Virus record (IMG/VR): IMGVR_UViG_3300037882_002640
Location: 30,811-94,810 of that record
DNA length: 64,000 nucleotides
Source: a virus
Reading direction: 5' to 3' (one strand)
A program made the position numbers and the translations under genes. The notes beneath the pieces were generated by a model. It saw only the letters and a list, made by a program, of their open reading frames with translations. It ran no database searches and was not told the origin of the DNA. Every line of letters starts with the position of its first letter. Position 1 is the stretch's first letter. Of the stretch, positions 45,507 to 52,406 are shown one piece after another.

Positions 45507-45821
45507 TTATGCGTTATATTCCTCCCACGCTTCCTGCAACTCGCCTTGGAATTGCTGGAAAGTAGCGTAACATAACGAAGCGGCATGTTGCATCGCGTCA
45601 CTGTCAGACGTGTCGAGGTTCGGGAACAGGTCTGTGTGTTCCAATATGAACTCACCGTACTGACGGCTTTCGTGGTCAATTTGACTGCCGTCATTTATGA
45701 GTTCAAAAAACGCATCCTTTACCGCGTTTTGGTCGAATAGTTCGGCGGCAGTGTATAGTCTATCAAATCTACGAAGAGAGTCCCGTAAGACTCTTGTACA
45801 AGTCTTAGCACTTCCGCATCC
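45507..45821 (-). CDS. Open frame without a canonical start, possible frameshift product
   Basis: The frame from 45821 to TAA at 45507 has no stop and its 3' part reads like a genuine acidic protein (AAELFDQNAVKDAFFELIND, then EFILEHTDLFPNLDTSDSD, ending EAWEEYNA). There is no ATG, GTG or TTG in the 5' region. It overlaps the 3' end of the upstream gene by 100 nt in the -1 frame, so it may be reached by ribosomal frameshifting, an unusual start, or reflect a sequence error. Confidence 0.45.
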   Translation of the reverse strand, partial: GCGSAKTCTRVLRDSLRRFDRLYTAAELFDQNAVKDAFFELINDGSQIDHESRQYGEFILEHTDLFPNLDTSDSDAMQHAASLCYATFQQFQGELQEAWEEYNA

Positions 45822-45955
45822 TCAATGCGGTCTAAATATTTTTCTTCTAAAAGTATAGAAGCCTCTTCTGGCTCCCCTAATGGTTTCTCTTCCTCATCAG
45901 GGGAGATTCTTTGGACTATTACTTTTACTTTTACGACTGCGTTGTGTTCGGTCAT
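45719..45955 (-). CDS. Small acidic protein, possibly shifted into the next frame
   Basis: 78 aa (MTEHNAVVKVKVIVQRISPD, then an acidic EEEKPLGEPEEA segment). It stops at TAA inside the start-less frame that continues downstream, so the two may form one protein. Start behind AAATTAAAAAATC. Function unknown. Confidence 0.52.
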   Translation of the reverse strand: MTEHNAVVKVKVIVQRISPDEEEKPLGEPEEASILLEEKYLDRIEDAEVLRLVQESYGTLFVDLIDYTLPPNYSTKTR

Positions 45956-46116
45956 GATTTTTTAATTTATTCTTGTTTAATGTTTTTACTGTTTCGATCC
46001 TCAATTAGATCATCATCAGGTTGAACAGTAGTCCAACGACAGTTAAGCATCTCATTTTGCAACAAGATGCTTAATTTATTATATTATTTGAGTTATTTCC
46101 CACTTTTCTAACTTAG

Positions 46117-46252
46117 TACCCCGTACAGGACTCGAACCTGTGACCATACGTTAGTCTTTCTCATTCTTTACGAAAGAACAACTCTCTATTTTCAAGAGTT
46201 GATAAGAAAAAAAATAAATCAGTTGCATAGCCCTTGAATTTAATCACCGGGC
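46117..46252 (-). tRNA. tRNA-like element with regular T arm but irregular, extended 5' half
   Basis: The 3' end has a perfect T arm ACAGG-TTCGAGT-CCTGT and an acceptor half ACGGGGT plus A. The nearest partner, GCCCGGT, lies 129 nt upstream with one G-G mismatch. Between them are a GCAACTGAT segment, a CAACTCT/AGAGTTG hairpin and a TTCTTT/AAAGAA hairpin, but no regular D or anticodon arm. It could be a tRNA with an insertion or intron, or a remnant. Confidence 0.35.
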
Positions 46253-46343
46253 CAGTTCCTTTGAGCGAGAGACTCTTTTATTGAGTTGCGCTGCTGGACA
46301 ATTTTGTTAAGGCACTTTATCTCTTGCCCCAACTGATTTAAAT

Positions 46344-46376
46344 AAGCCCACACAGTCATTATGACTGTGTGGGCTT
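46344..46376. terminator. Bidirectional terminator
   Basis: A perfect 14-bp stem AAGCCCACACAGTC/GACTGTGTGGGCTT with a 5-nt loop; TTTT follows on the plus strand and ATTT on the minus strand. Confidence 0.9.
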
Positions 46377-46415
46377 TTCACTTACCTTCATTTTTTGATT
46401 GAGTAAACGGGTTGC

Positions 46416-46607
46416 CTATAGAAAAATTTCTTCAAGTTCTTTAAGAACCTGTTTCAGGGTAGACCGCCAAACTGGCGTGTCGAATTTTTTCTGGAGTAGT
46501 CCTTTGACTTCCTCCAAAATCTGAGACTCTTCGATTTTTAGTTCTTCTAACCCGGCTATTGCTCCTTCCGCGTAAGAAAAAATTATACTGTATCTCTATT
46601 CTGTCAT
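46416..46607 (-). CDS. Small acidic protein with an in-frame TAG at codon 4
   Basis: From ATG 46605-46607 the frame reads MTE, TAG, RYSIIFSYAEGAIAGLEEL and on to TAG at 46416, 64 codons in all. The downstream sequence looks coding (charged helix KIEESQILEEVKGLLQKKF, KQVLKELEEIF). Either TAG is read as an amino acid here, a non-ATG start is used, or the first codons are lost to mutation. A terminator follows. Confidence 0.4.
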
Positions 46608-46636
46608 AATATTTTGAGTGAAATTAAGTTAAAAAT

Positions 46637-46727
46637 CCCCGATTCCAGACTACACTGCTTTAAGTTTAATGCGCGGGTTTACGAGCCCTCATAGGCAGTG
46701 CGCGGTAGCCGTGTGTTGGAATCGGGG
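46637..46727 (-). terminator. Large-loop terminator or structured RNA
   Basis: CCCCGATTCCA and TGGAATCGGGG pair over 11 bp around 69 nt that contains an inner CACTGC/GCAGTG pair; ATTTTT follows on the minus strand. It lies 18 nt past the stop of the gene ending at 46745. Confidence 0.7.
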
Positions 46728-46744
46728 TTAAATGTGAAACTGGA

Positions 46745-47581
46745 TTAGCAGTCTAAGTTAATGATTGTAGAGTCCTCTGCTTGTGCAGTGGTTTTACGGT
46801 CACCACCACCTCTGCGGGGTTGAGGAGGGTTGATTATCTCGTCTATTACCTTGCGAAACTCCCAAGGGAAGTCGAACTCGGCACATTTCATAGTGCCATT
46901 CACGTTCAAAACTCCATACTTGCAACCCTCGAAAGAAAGGCTGCCGCGTCCAGCCCATTCAGATGGGTTTTGAACTACAGTGAAGAATTCACTTCTTTCG
47001 ATTCTACTTTCTGGTACTGGAACGTAATAGTTCCACCCCTTGAGTCGATAAATCTCTTTGTTTTTTAGGTACACAAACCCACGAGAATGTGCAAGGACGG
47101 ATTCAACAACAGTCTCTCTTTCTGCCCGAATATCAGGTAGAAGAGAGTACAACACTCCACGGCAGAATGCGGGGATTAAGAAAGTCTGGAGGACATAGGA
47201 GTCCTCCACCTCTAAAATAGTGCTCACTCTGGTGTTTAGAACCTCAGCCCCAACGCCTTCCAAATATTCCCCCAAAGTAGTGATGAAACATCCTTGGAAG
47301 GATACCTCCTTCCAATTTAGCGATTCGTTGAAGAAACCTTCTTGTGCGAAGGAAGTTTTGGTGAAATAGATGAATTCACAGCCCCCCTCAAAGAAAGGCA
47401 CTATGAATTGTATGTACTCATTGTCATCTGTTGTGACCAGTCCCGATATCGGCACTTGGCAGGATTCACCTGCCGCGTACTCGGATTTTAACTGATTACC
47501 CAACCGCGTTGGGAGAGTGGCATCGAAGAGTATTTTCATACCCGTGTATCCACCCTGTGTTTTATTGAGTGTAATTTTCAT
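46745..47581 (-). CDS. Unknown 278-aa protein
   Basis: Start chosen at ATG 47579-47581 (MKITLNKTQGGYTG) because the longer frame runs through a tRNA gene. Soluble, with a GRGSLSFEGCKYGVLNV region, a FDFPWEFRKVIDEII helix and a Pro/Arg/Gly-rich tail (PPQPRRGGGDRK). The N-terminal motif and length do not match a family I know. Codon use is richer in C/G-ending codons, suggesting high expression. Stop TAA. Confidence 0.65.
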   Translation of the reverse strand: MKITLNKTQGGYTGMKILFDATLPTRLGNQLKSEYAAGESCQVPISGLVTTDDNEYIQFIVPFFEGGCEFIYFTKTSFAQEGFFNESLNWKEVSFQGCFITTLGEYLEGVGAEVLNTRVSTILEVEDSYVLQTFLIPAFCRGVLYSLLPDIRAERETVVESVLAHSRGFVYLKNKEIYRLKGWNYYVPVPESRIERSEFFTVVQNPSEWAGRGSLSFEGCKYGVLNVNGTMKCAEFDFPWEFRKVIDEIINPPQPRRGGGDRKTTAQAEDSTIINLDC

Positions 47582-47613
47582 AATAAAGATGAATAATAAA
47601 GATGAATAAATAG

Positions 47614-47692
47614 TGACCCAAACAGGACTCGAACCTGCATACTCCAATTACTCAGTTAACGACCGCTTAGAAGGCGGTTGAGATATTGGGCC
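47614..47692 (-). tRNA. Irregular tRNA-Arg (UCU) lacking a normal D arm
   Basis: 79 nt. Acceptor GGCCCAA/TTGGGTC, T arm GCAGG-TTCGAGT-CCTGT and anticodon arm ACCGC-CTTCTAA-GCGGT (anticodon TCT) are good. Only 7 nt separate acceptor and anticodon stem, so no D arm fits, while the variable region is 23 nt and looks like an inverted copy of a D-arm side (CTCAGTTAAC on the other strand). Confidence 0.6.
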
Positions 47693-47696
47693 AATT

Positions 47697-48000
47697 TCCT
47701 GCGTCGTAGGCTGTTGCTATGCAGGGTGAGTATGTGTTTCTACCAATAGATTTCTTCGGCGGCTAATCACCTGTGTATCTATCATACTCTTTGTGCTTTG
47801 GGATGTTATCCCTTTTCGAGAGCACCAGTCTCTATCCCAACCACTTATCGTATGGTCCTAAGACATACTGGGGTTGAGAACATTAAGCAGTTTATCGGGA
47901 TGCTTAGCCTAATTCTTAATCTTGATTGCTCAAACCTTCACATTAAGATTATTTGTGAAGTACTAGTACCTTTCGGGTAATTCATTTGTTAGTAATCATC
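47697..48000 (-). ncRNA. Candidate structured leader RNA upstream of tRNA-Arg
   Basis: About 300 nt without coding frame, downstream of a minus-strand TATATTTG promoter. Hairpins visible on the minus strand: CTTCACA/TGTGAAG and GGGAT-AAC-ATCCC. It may be the 5' part of the tRNA transcript or an independent RNA. Family not recognised. Confidence 0.35.
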
Positions 48001-48003
48001 TAA

Positions 48004-48011
48004 CAAATATA
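48004..48011 (-). promoter_or_regulatory. Bacteroidota-type promoter facing left
   Basis: TATATTTG on the minus strand (plus CAAATATA) matches TAnnTTTG; it faces the structured stretch and the tRNA-Arg gene. Confidence 0.45.
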
Positions 48012-48109
48012 CCATAAACTACTCACCTTATCTCACGACTTAGGCTTCCTTGTGACAATTACATAACAATCCTTATGGCGAGTGTTATAACTAAAGTACT
48101 GTTGTTCCC

Positions 48110-48376
48110 TTAGGTTGTCATTTTGAGAATCTCGATAACATAACTTAATTCTACATCTTTGGTGATGTAGTTTGTTGTGCTAAAGGTTTCCTTCAGTGCG
48201 GACGCTATATTCCCCCTGTTCAGGTTGAAATATATCCACTCATGTTTTGTAGAAACAGGTTTGAACCCAACTTCGAGTATTGCTACTACTTGATGGGTTG
48301 TTGTTTCCTTACATGCTTGAAGGAATCCTAACTCTTGTTTATACGTACCTATGACGTATAGTTCTACAGTCTTCAT
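48110..48376 (-). CDS. Small unknown protein
   Basis: 88 aa from the ATG at 48374-48376, which overlaps the TGA of the upstream gene (ATGA). Mixed alpha/beta (KTVELYVIGTYKQELG, QVVAILEVGFKPV, NITKDVELSYVIEIL-like end). Function unknown. Stop TAA. Confidence 0.55.
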   Translation of the reverse strand: MKTVELYVIGTYKQELGFLQACKETTTHQVVAILEVGFKPVSTKHEWIYFNLNRGNIASALKETFSTTNYITKDVELSYVIEILKMTT

Positions 48377-48567
48377 ATCTGAATCTTGTAGAATAAAGAG
48401 TCGAGGCTCTCTGTGCAGTATTGATCCCACACCAATAGTCCTTCCTGTAGAAGAAAGCACTCTGATTTATAACCTTGAGATTTAGCCCAAGGTGTCGGTA
48501 CCAATACCACAACATCTTTTGTTACGCCCAGTTTGATTCTGGCGTAACGTTGTAATGTTGTTAACAT
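48373..48567 (-). CDS. Small unknown protein
   Basis: 64 aa (MLTTLQRYARIKLGVTKDVVVLV), soluble. Ends TGA in an ATGA overlap, supporting TGA as stop. Promoter TAAGTTTG lies about 75 nt upstream. Unknown. Confidence 0.52.
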   Translation of the reverse strand: MLTTLQRYARIKLGVTKDVVVLVPTPWAKSQGYKSECFLLQEGLLVWDQYCTESLDSLFYKIQI

Positions 48568-48639
48568 GACTTATAAATAAGTTTCGGCACTTATATTTAT
48601 ACTCCTGTGCCATCATCAGATGTTTGGAGTTGGTAAGTA

Positions 48640-48647
48640 CAAACTTA
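48640..48647 (-). promoter_or_regulatory. Bacteroidota-type promoter for the 48.4 kb gene pair
   Basis: TAAGTTTG on the minus strand (plus CAAACTTA) fits TAnnTTTG and sits between the large-loop terminator of the upstream gene and the next start. Confidence 0.5.
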
Positions 48648-48671
48648 CCTTTCACCTGTGAATTTTAAATA

Positions 48672-48748
48672 AACACCCAAGCATTGCAACCCAGAGGTTT
48701 CAGTGCATTATACTATGATTTCTCATAGTCAAGTCTTGCTTGGGTGTT
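48672..48748 (-). terminator. Large-loop terminator
   Basis: AACACCCAAGCA pairs with TGCTTGGGTGTT over 12 bp around 53 nt that includes an inner ACTATGA/TCATAGT hairpin; TTTATTT follows on the minus strand. It begins directly at the stop of the gene ending at 48749. Confidence 0.78.
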
Positions 48749-48952
48749 CTATTCGCTGTTACTCAAGATGAGACATACTCGCCAGAATAGTTCACTGGCT
48801 TTTATCAGACCATCCTTGGTGGATTCTGACTTTCTTGTTATTTCACTTACAACCCCGAAAGGTAGAAATATACAAACGCCAGATTTCACCGCAGAAATCT
48901 GGGAAATGGCAGCAAATAGTGTTACCACGATATAATTTCGCCTGTACCTCAT
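48749..48952 (-). CDS. Small protein with hydrophobic N-terminus
   Basis: 67 aa with RYRRNYIVVTLFAAISQISA at the start, like a signal peptide or anchor. Stop TAG immediately before the large-loop terminator, which supports the minus-strand reading over a plus-strand frame of similar length. Unknown. Confidence 0.45.
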   Translation of the reverse strand: MRYRRNYIVVTLFAAISQISAVKSGVCIFLPFGVVSEITRKSESTKDGLIKASELFWRVCLILSNSE

Positions 48953-49004
48953 CAGGTGGTTTTATCATTTATTTATACTCCCTGAATAGTACAGGTTAGG
49001 AGTT

Positions 49005-49046
49005 AAAGAATTACTGCTATCATAGTTGAGAAAGCAGTAATTCTTT
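49005..49046. terminator. Hairpin terminator
   Basis: A perfect 14-bp stem AAAGAATTACTGCT/AGCAGTAATTCTTT with a 14-nt loop, 14 nt past the TGA of the leftward gene at 49061, which supports that TGA as stop. Confidence 0.85.
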
Positions 49047-49060
49047 GCATATGGAAGAGT

Positions 49061-49249
49061 TCAGATAAACTCTTCCGTCGACCAGGTGAAGAATACTATC
49101 AACCCTACACATATGTGTAGGAATATGTAGAAACCATGAGTGATAGTTTCTACATAGCTAAGTGGCGTAACTACTGATAGTCCGAAGACTATTAATAGTG
49201 GCAAAAAGACTACCACTAATAGTTTGGCGGTAATTTTAAGAGCTTTCAT
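49061..49249 (-). CDS. Small two-pass membrane protein
   Basis: 62 aa: KLLVVVFLPLLIVFGLSVV and FYIFLHICVGLIVFFTW are transmembrane, with a short acidic end (STEEFI). TGA stop followed by a terminator. Holin-like size and topology, but no further support. Confidence 0.6.
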   Translation of the reverse strand: MKALKITAKLLVVVFLPLLIVFGLSVVTPLSYVETITHGFYIFLHICVGLIVFFTWSTEEFI

Positions 49250-49337
49250 AAATTACTATAAAGAGATAAAGAGGTGAATAAATTAAAAGGGATGGTAACA
49301 ATGGGGTGGGGAGTGTGTAGTAGGATTGTTTATTGGT

Positions 49338-49865
49338 TTAGGCTGCCTTAACCCATGCGTTATGAGTATAGCGCGGTGAATTTGAAGGTGCGCAAAAGAT
49401 GTTGATATTGGTTTTACCACCGTTTGCCGCTGCATTGATAGCAATCTTAGCGGGTAACGAAAATGTAAACGTTTGGCCATTCATGTTAAAAGTTGTGTTA
49501 ACAACTAATTCCTGAATTGCTTTTCCCGTTTCGTCCGTTTTTACCTGTGCCAACCGTTCTACTCGTCCATTTGGACGGCCTTCGCCGTCCTTACCTTCGT
49601 AAATTACGTTGTTTACACGGTTTTTAATGGTTGATTCACCAGTGGCCAAAACCGTAATTTCAACCGTTTTTTGTGTCTGCTGTGTTGTACACATATCCAA
49701 TGCAGCCAAAGTCTGCATAAATGCAGCATCTTTGGTGGCCGTTGGTAGTGTATTGATTGATGCACCATCGAATTGGGTTGTTAGACCGTTTTCTTGTGCA
49801 AAGATAGCAAGTGTTGACGCGCTGGCTTTGAGGATTTCAGCGGGTGTCAGTGTGGATACTGCCAT
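49338..49865 (-). CDS. Unknown, probably highly expressed protein; first leftward gene
   Basis: 175 aa, soluble, Ala/Thr-rich, beta-type C-terminus (QELVVNTTFNMNGQTFTFSLP). It is the promoter-proximal gene of the leftward block, next to the divergent repeat region, and its codons favour C/G endings relative to neighbours, both suggesting high expression. Function not recognised. Stop TAA. Confidence 0.68.
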   Translation of the reverse strand: MAVSTLTPAEILKASASTLAIFAQENGLTTQFDGASINTLPTATKDAAFMQTLAALDMCTTQQTQKTVEITVLATGESTIKNRVNNVIYEGKDGEGRPNGRVERLAQVKTDETGKAIQELVVNTTFNMNGQTFTFSLPAKIAINAAANGGKTNINIFCAPSNSPRYTHNAWVKAA

Positions 49866-49950
49866 AATAAAAATTATTTAGTATATTAAAAAATGAAATA
49901 AAATGATACCCCCACCCCATTTGTTACTACAATTACGATGGGGGGTGTTT

Positions 49951-50046
49951 AGTTGGGGACCATACTAACGTTTAGAAATATAAAAAATTTTTAGTTGGGG
50001 ACAATATCAAAAGATAAAAACATAAAAAAATTTTTGAGTTGGTTTC
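49951..50046. repeat. Tandem repeats in the divergent promoter region
   Basis: AGTTGGGGAC occurs at 49951-49960 and 49993-50002, with a related AGTTGGTTTC at 50037-50046; spacings are 42 and 44 nt and each is followed by an A-rich stretch ending in AAATTTTT. Likely operator or activator sites for the leftward and/or rightward early promoters. Confidence 0.65.
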
Positions 50047-50066
50047 ACTTTTTATTCGTATCTTTA
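50042..50066 (+). promoter_or_regulatory. Promoter of the rightward block
   Basis: GTTTCAC, 10 nt, then TATCTTTA (close to TAnnTTTG). The ATG of the first gene starts only 4 nt downstream, so the transcript could be nearly leaderless. The same GTTTCAC/TAnCTTT pair occurs at 53059-53084. Confidence 0.55.
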
Positions 50067-50070
50067 CACC

Positions 50071-50337
50071 ATGAATAACTTAAGTAATGTCTATGGGTTT
50101 TACCACGCTAGGTATAATCTTAAAAAACAAAAAGAAGAAATAAAGGTTTACAAGGAAGCTTTAAATTCTCTTAATAAGGTTATACTTCTACATAAAGGAA
50201 GACGAGTAGTACATATACCAGACTATTTAACTCAAGCTAGGAAACACCTAAAGGATAGAGTAGTCTCTAAAACTAAATCCCTAAGAAAGATGCGTAGAGA
50301 TTTATACCAGCTTTATAAAGAACACAATGAAAAATAA
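50071..50337 (+). CDS. Small basic helical protein
   Basis: 88 aa, Lys/Arg-rich and helical (YNLKKQKEEIKVYKEALNSL, KTKSLRKMRRDLYQLYKE). First gene of the rightward block; no family recognised. Overlaps the next gene by 11 nt. Stop TAA. Confidence 0.65.
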   Translation: MNNLSNVYGFYHARYNLKKQKEEIKVYKEALNSLNKVILLHKGRRVVHIPDYLTQARKHLKDRVVSKTKSLRKMRRDLYQLYKEHNEK

Positions 50338-50584
50338 TTTAGGAAAATATTATTCGGAAGAGGTTAATAGGGCTGTAATGTTTGACTCGATTCCTCTTAC
50401 TGAAGAGCAAGAGAGTGATATAGATTATATTAAAGATTTAACAGCCAGGCTGTACCAGTTTATACTCTCAAGAACGAATGAGAGTAATACTAAATCCTCT
50501 ACCGTAGCACTTTTTAATCTAGAAAATACTGTGATGTACGCAGTTAAAGCAATAGTACAATCTAACTTACAATCAAATGACTAG
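50327..50584 (+). CDS. Small unknown protein
   Basis: 85 aa, acidic and helical (LTEEQESDIDYIKDLTARLY). Overlaps both neighbours by 8-11 nt in a tightly packed operon. Stop TAG. Unknown. Confidence 0.62.
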   Translation: MKNNLGKYYSEEVNRAVMFDSIPLTEEQESDIDYIKDLTARLYQFILSRTNESNTKSSTVALFNLENTVMYAVKAIVQSNLQSND

Positions 50585-50927
50585 AGAAGAACACATCGAA
50601 ACACTAAGCAACATTATTGCTGCATACGCCACACCAGTAGAGAAGTACCTAGAGGTATTTAAATACATACATTCCCCAGCACAAGAGTCTGCCATAACTC
50701 TAGAACTATTACTGGATTGCAGGAAAGAGTATTTTGAGTTGAGCTTAACTCAGATAATTCATTTTGAGCATTTAGGGGATCCTACTTTAGGATCTGAGAA
50801 AGAGGTTATTAATAGGCGTATAAAAGTTGATAGTGAGAATATATACACTATTCTAAAGGCTATACTCCCCTCTTACCCTAATAAGTATGTGCACACAGGC
50901 TCGTTAAATCCTTACAGTGGAAAGTAA
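50577..50927 (+). CDS. Unknown helical protein
   Basis: 116 aa, mainly helical (EEHIETLSNIIAAYATPVEKYLEVF, EKEVINRRIKVDSENIYTILKAI). No motif recognised. Stop TAA, 11-nt overlap with the next gene. Confidence 0.62.
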   Translation: MTREEHIETLSNIIAAYATPVEKYLEVFKYIHSPAQESAITLELLLDCRKEYFELSLTQIIHFEHLGDPTLGSEKEVINRRIKVDSENIYTILKAILPSYPNKYVHTGSLNPYSGK

Positions 50928-51186
50928 AGAAGAAATCAAGCTAGACCCTACCTCTTATCTACACCAAAGAATATGGGAATTATCAGAATCTCTCTCTAAA
51001 CTAGAGGGTAAGGTTAAGGAGTTAGAGTTTGAATTAAATTGTTTTAAAGCAAGGTTAGTTCCTTCTTACCCTTATTATAATCCCCAACCTTTTTATCCCT
51101 CTTATCCTGTGCATGTAGAATGCAGCCCATATGTATCTAATTTAACATACTCTCCAACTGCTACAGATGAAAATAATACGCCATAA
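50917..51186 (+). CDS. Unknown protein with coiled coil and Pro/Tyr tail
   Basis: 89 aa from GTG 50917. An N-terminal coiled coil (IWELSESLSKLEGKVKELEFEL) is followed by a Pro/Tyr-rich low-complexity tail (YPYYNPQPFYPSYP). Such tails often mediate interactions. Unknown function. Confidence 0.55.
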   Translation: MESKEEIKLDPTSYLHQRIWELSESLSKLEGKVKELEFELNCFKARLVPSYPYYNPQPFYPSYPVHVECSPYVSNLTYSPTATDENNTP

Positions 51187-51643
51187 AGAGACGTTTGAAT
51201 ACTTCTCTCGCATTATAAAAAAGCATAAGAAACTTATATCTAGATATAAGTATAAAATTAAGGTACTAGAATTAACTATCAGGGGTACTACAGATATAGA
51301 TGCTTGGCATTATTACACTAGAGAGGCAAGCATTTACTTAGAGAAGATTTCCTCTTTACAGGAGCGTATAAGGTATTATAGGAAGAGGAATAAATACTGC
51401 TATCTCTACGGTTTTGATGTGTTTAAGAATGGGAATTCTATGAGTTTCCAAACTTCAGAAGGTTATATAAGGGTGCATAAAATAGAGGATATATCTACAA
51501 GGATAGAAATCGTTAAGTCTCTTATAACACAAGTTAAACGACATCCTATCCGCTACCTCATCTACACTATAATGCCCACTCTTAACAAGTCACTCAGACT
51601 TTATAGAAATATTAATAAGATATATTATGAATCAACAAAATAA
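51167..51643 (+). CDS. Unknown basic protein
   Basis: 158 aa, very Lys/Arg/Tyr-rich (IIKKHKKLISRYKYKIKVLEL; RIRYYRKRNKYCYLYG), predicted helical. Nucleic-acid binding plausible. Overlaps the DUF2493-like gene by 17 nt. Stop TAA. Confidence 0.6.
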   Translation: MKIIRHKETFEYFSRIIKKHKKLISRYKYKIKVLELTIRGTTDIDAWHYYTREASIYLEKISSLQERIRYYRKRNKYCYLYGFDVFKNGNSMSFQTSEGYIRVHKIEDISTRIEIVKSLITQVKRHPIRYLIYTIMPTLNKSLRLYRNINKIYYESTK

Positions 51644-52052
51644 AGTAATTGTTGCAGGCTCAAGAACCTTTACTAATTACGCAATATTAAGTGAAGTACT
51701 TGATAAATACTTACCAGTAAATGCCAGTATAATATCTGGAACTGCTAGAGGTGCTGATAAGTTAGGTGAGCGATACGCTGAAGAGAATAACATAACCCTT
51801 ACTAAGTTCCCAGCCGATTGGAATAAATATGGTAAATCAGCTGGGCCTCTACGTAATAGAGAGATGGCAGATATTGCACACACAGCCATCATATTTTGGG
51901 ATGGACATTCCAAAGGTACTCTAGATATGATTGAAGTTTCTAAGTCTAAAAACTTAGATTTGATTGTTATTCGGTATAGAGAATATGAAGGCTCAACCTA
52001 TTATATTGTAGAAACAAAAACTTCGATACAGCATCAAACATTAAAACAATAA
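51627..52052 (+). CDS. SLOG-superfamily (DUF2493/YspA-like) protein
   Basis: 141 aa. VIVAGSRTFTNY at the start, SGTARGADKLGERYA in the middle and FPADWNKYGKSAGPLRNREM, then IIFWDGHSKGTLDMI, follow the DUF2493 pattern of Rossmann-like SLOG domains, proposed to bind nucleotide-derived ligands or modified nucleotides. These are common in phages; exact role unknown. Stop TAA. Confidence 0.82.
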   Translation: MNQQNKVIVAGSRTFTNYAILSEVLDKYLPVNASIISGTARGADKLGERYAEENNITLTKFPADWNKYGKSAGPLRNREMADIAHTAIIFWDGHSKGTLDMIEVSKSKNLDLIVIRYREYEGSTYYIVETKTSIQHQTLKQ

Positions 52053-52072
52053 ATTTATGGAAAAGATAGATA

Positions 52073-52171
52073 ATGATGGACAAAGTTAGACAAGAAGAAA
52101 TTGAAAAAATAGAAACTATAATGGAGGCAATAATTCCAAAACCTGAAGATATCATTTTGTATGAAGACTAG
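52073..52171 (+). CDS. 32-aa acidic peptide
   Basis: ATG 52073 to TAG, a helical, acidic peptide (QEEIEKIETIMEAIIPKPED). Its end overlaps the next start by 11 nt, matching the packing of the operon. Low certainty because of size. Confidence 0.4.
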   Translation: MMDKVRQEEIEKIETIMEAIIPKPEDIILYED

Positions 52172-52406
52172 TATTATTATAAAGGAAGATGATATAGTAA
52201 CTATCATTGGTATTTCTAGCCCCCAGAAATACTCTGAAGCCAAGAGAACTATACTGTATCTAAAGCAAACACATAAAAGACCAATAGATTTTATCAATGC
52301 TCTTAACGCTCATTTTACTATTACTTCTATTGATGAATCGCCCAAAGTACCAAAAATAGATAATTCGATACGAATAACTTATGAAACTACTTACCCTAAT
52401 AATTAG
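52161..52406 (+). CDS. Small unknown protein
   Basis: 81 aa, alpha/beta (TSIIIKEDDIVTIIGISSP; YSEAKRTILYLKQTHKRP). Overlaps the secreted-protein gene by 26 nt. Stop TAG. Unknown. Confidence 0.58.
   Translation: MKTSIIIKEDDIVTIIGISSPQKYSEAKRTILYLKQTHKRPIDFINALNAHFTITSIDESPKVPKIDNSIRITYETTYPNN

Noticed and set aside
47798-47980. Plus-strand 60-aa frame between tRNA-Arg and 48.1 kb
   Set aside because: Isolated, no promoter or start context on that strand, composition unlike protein.
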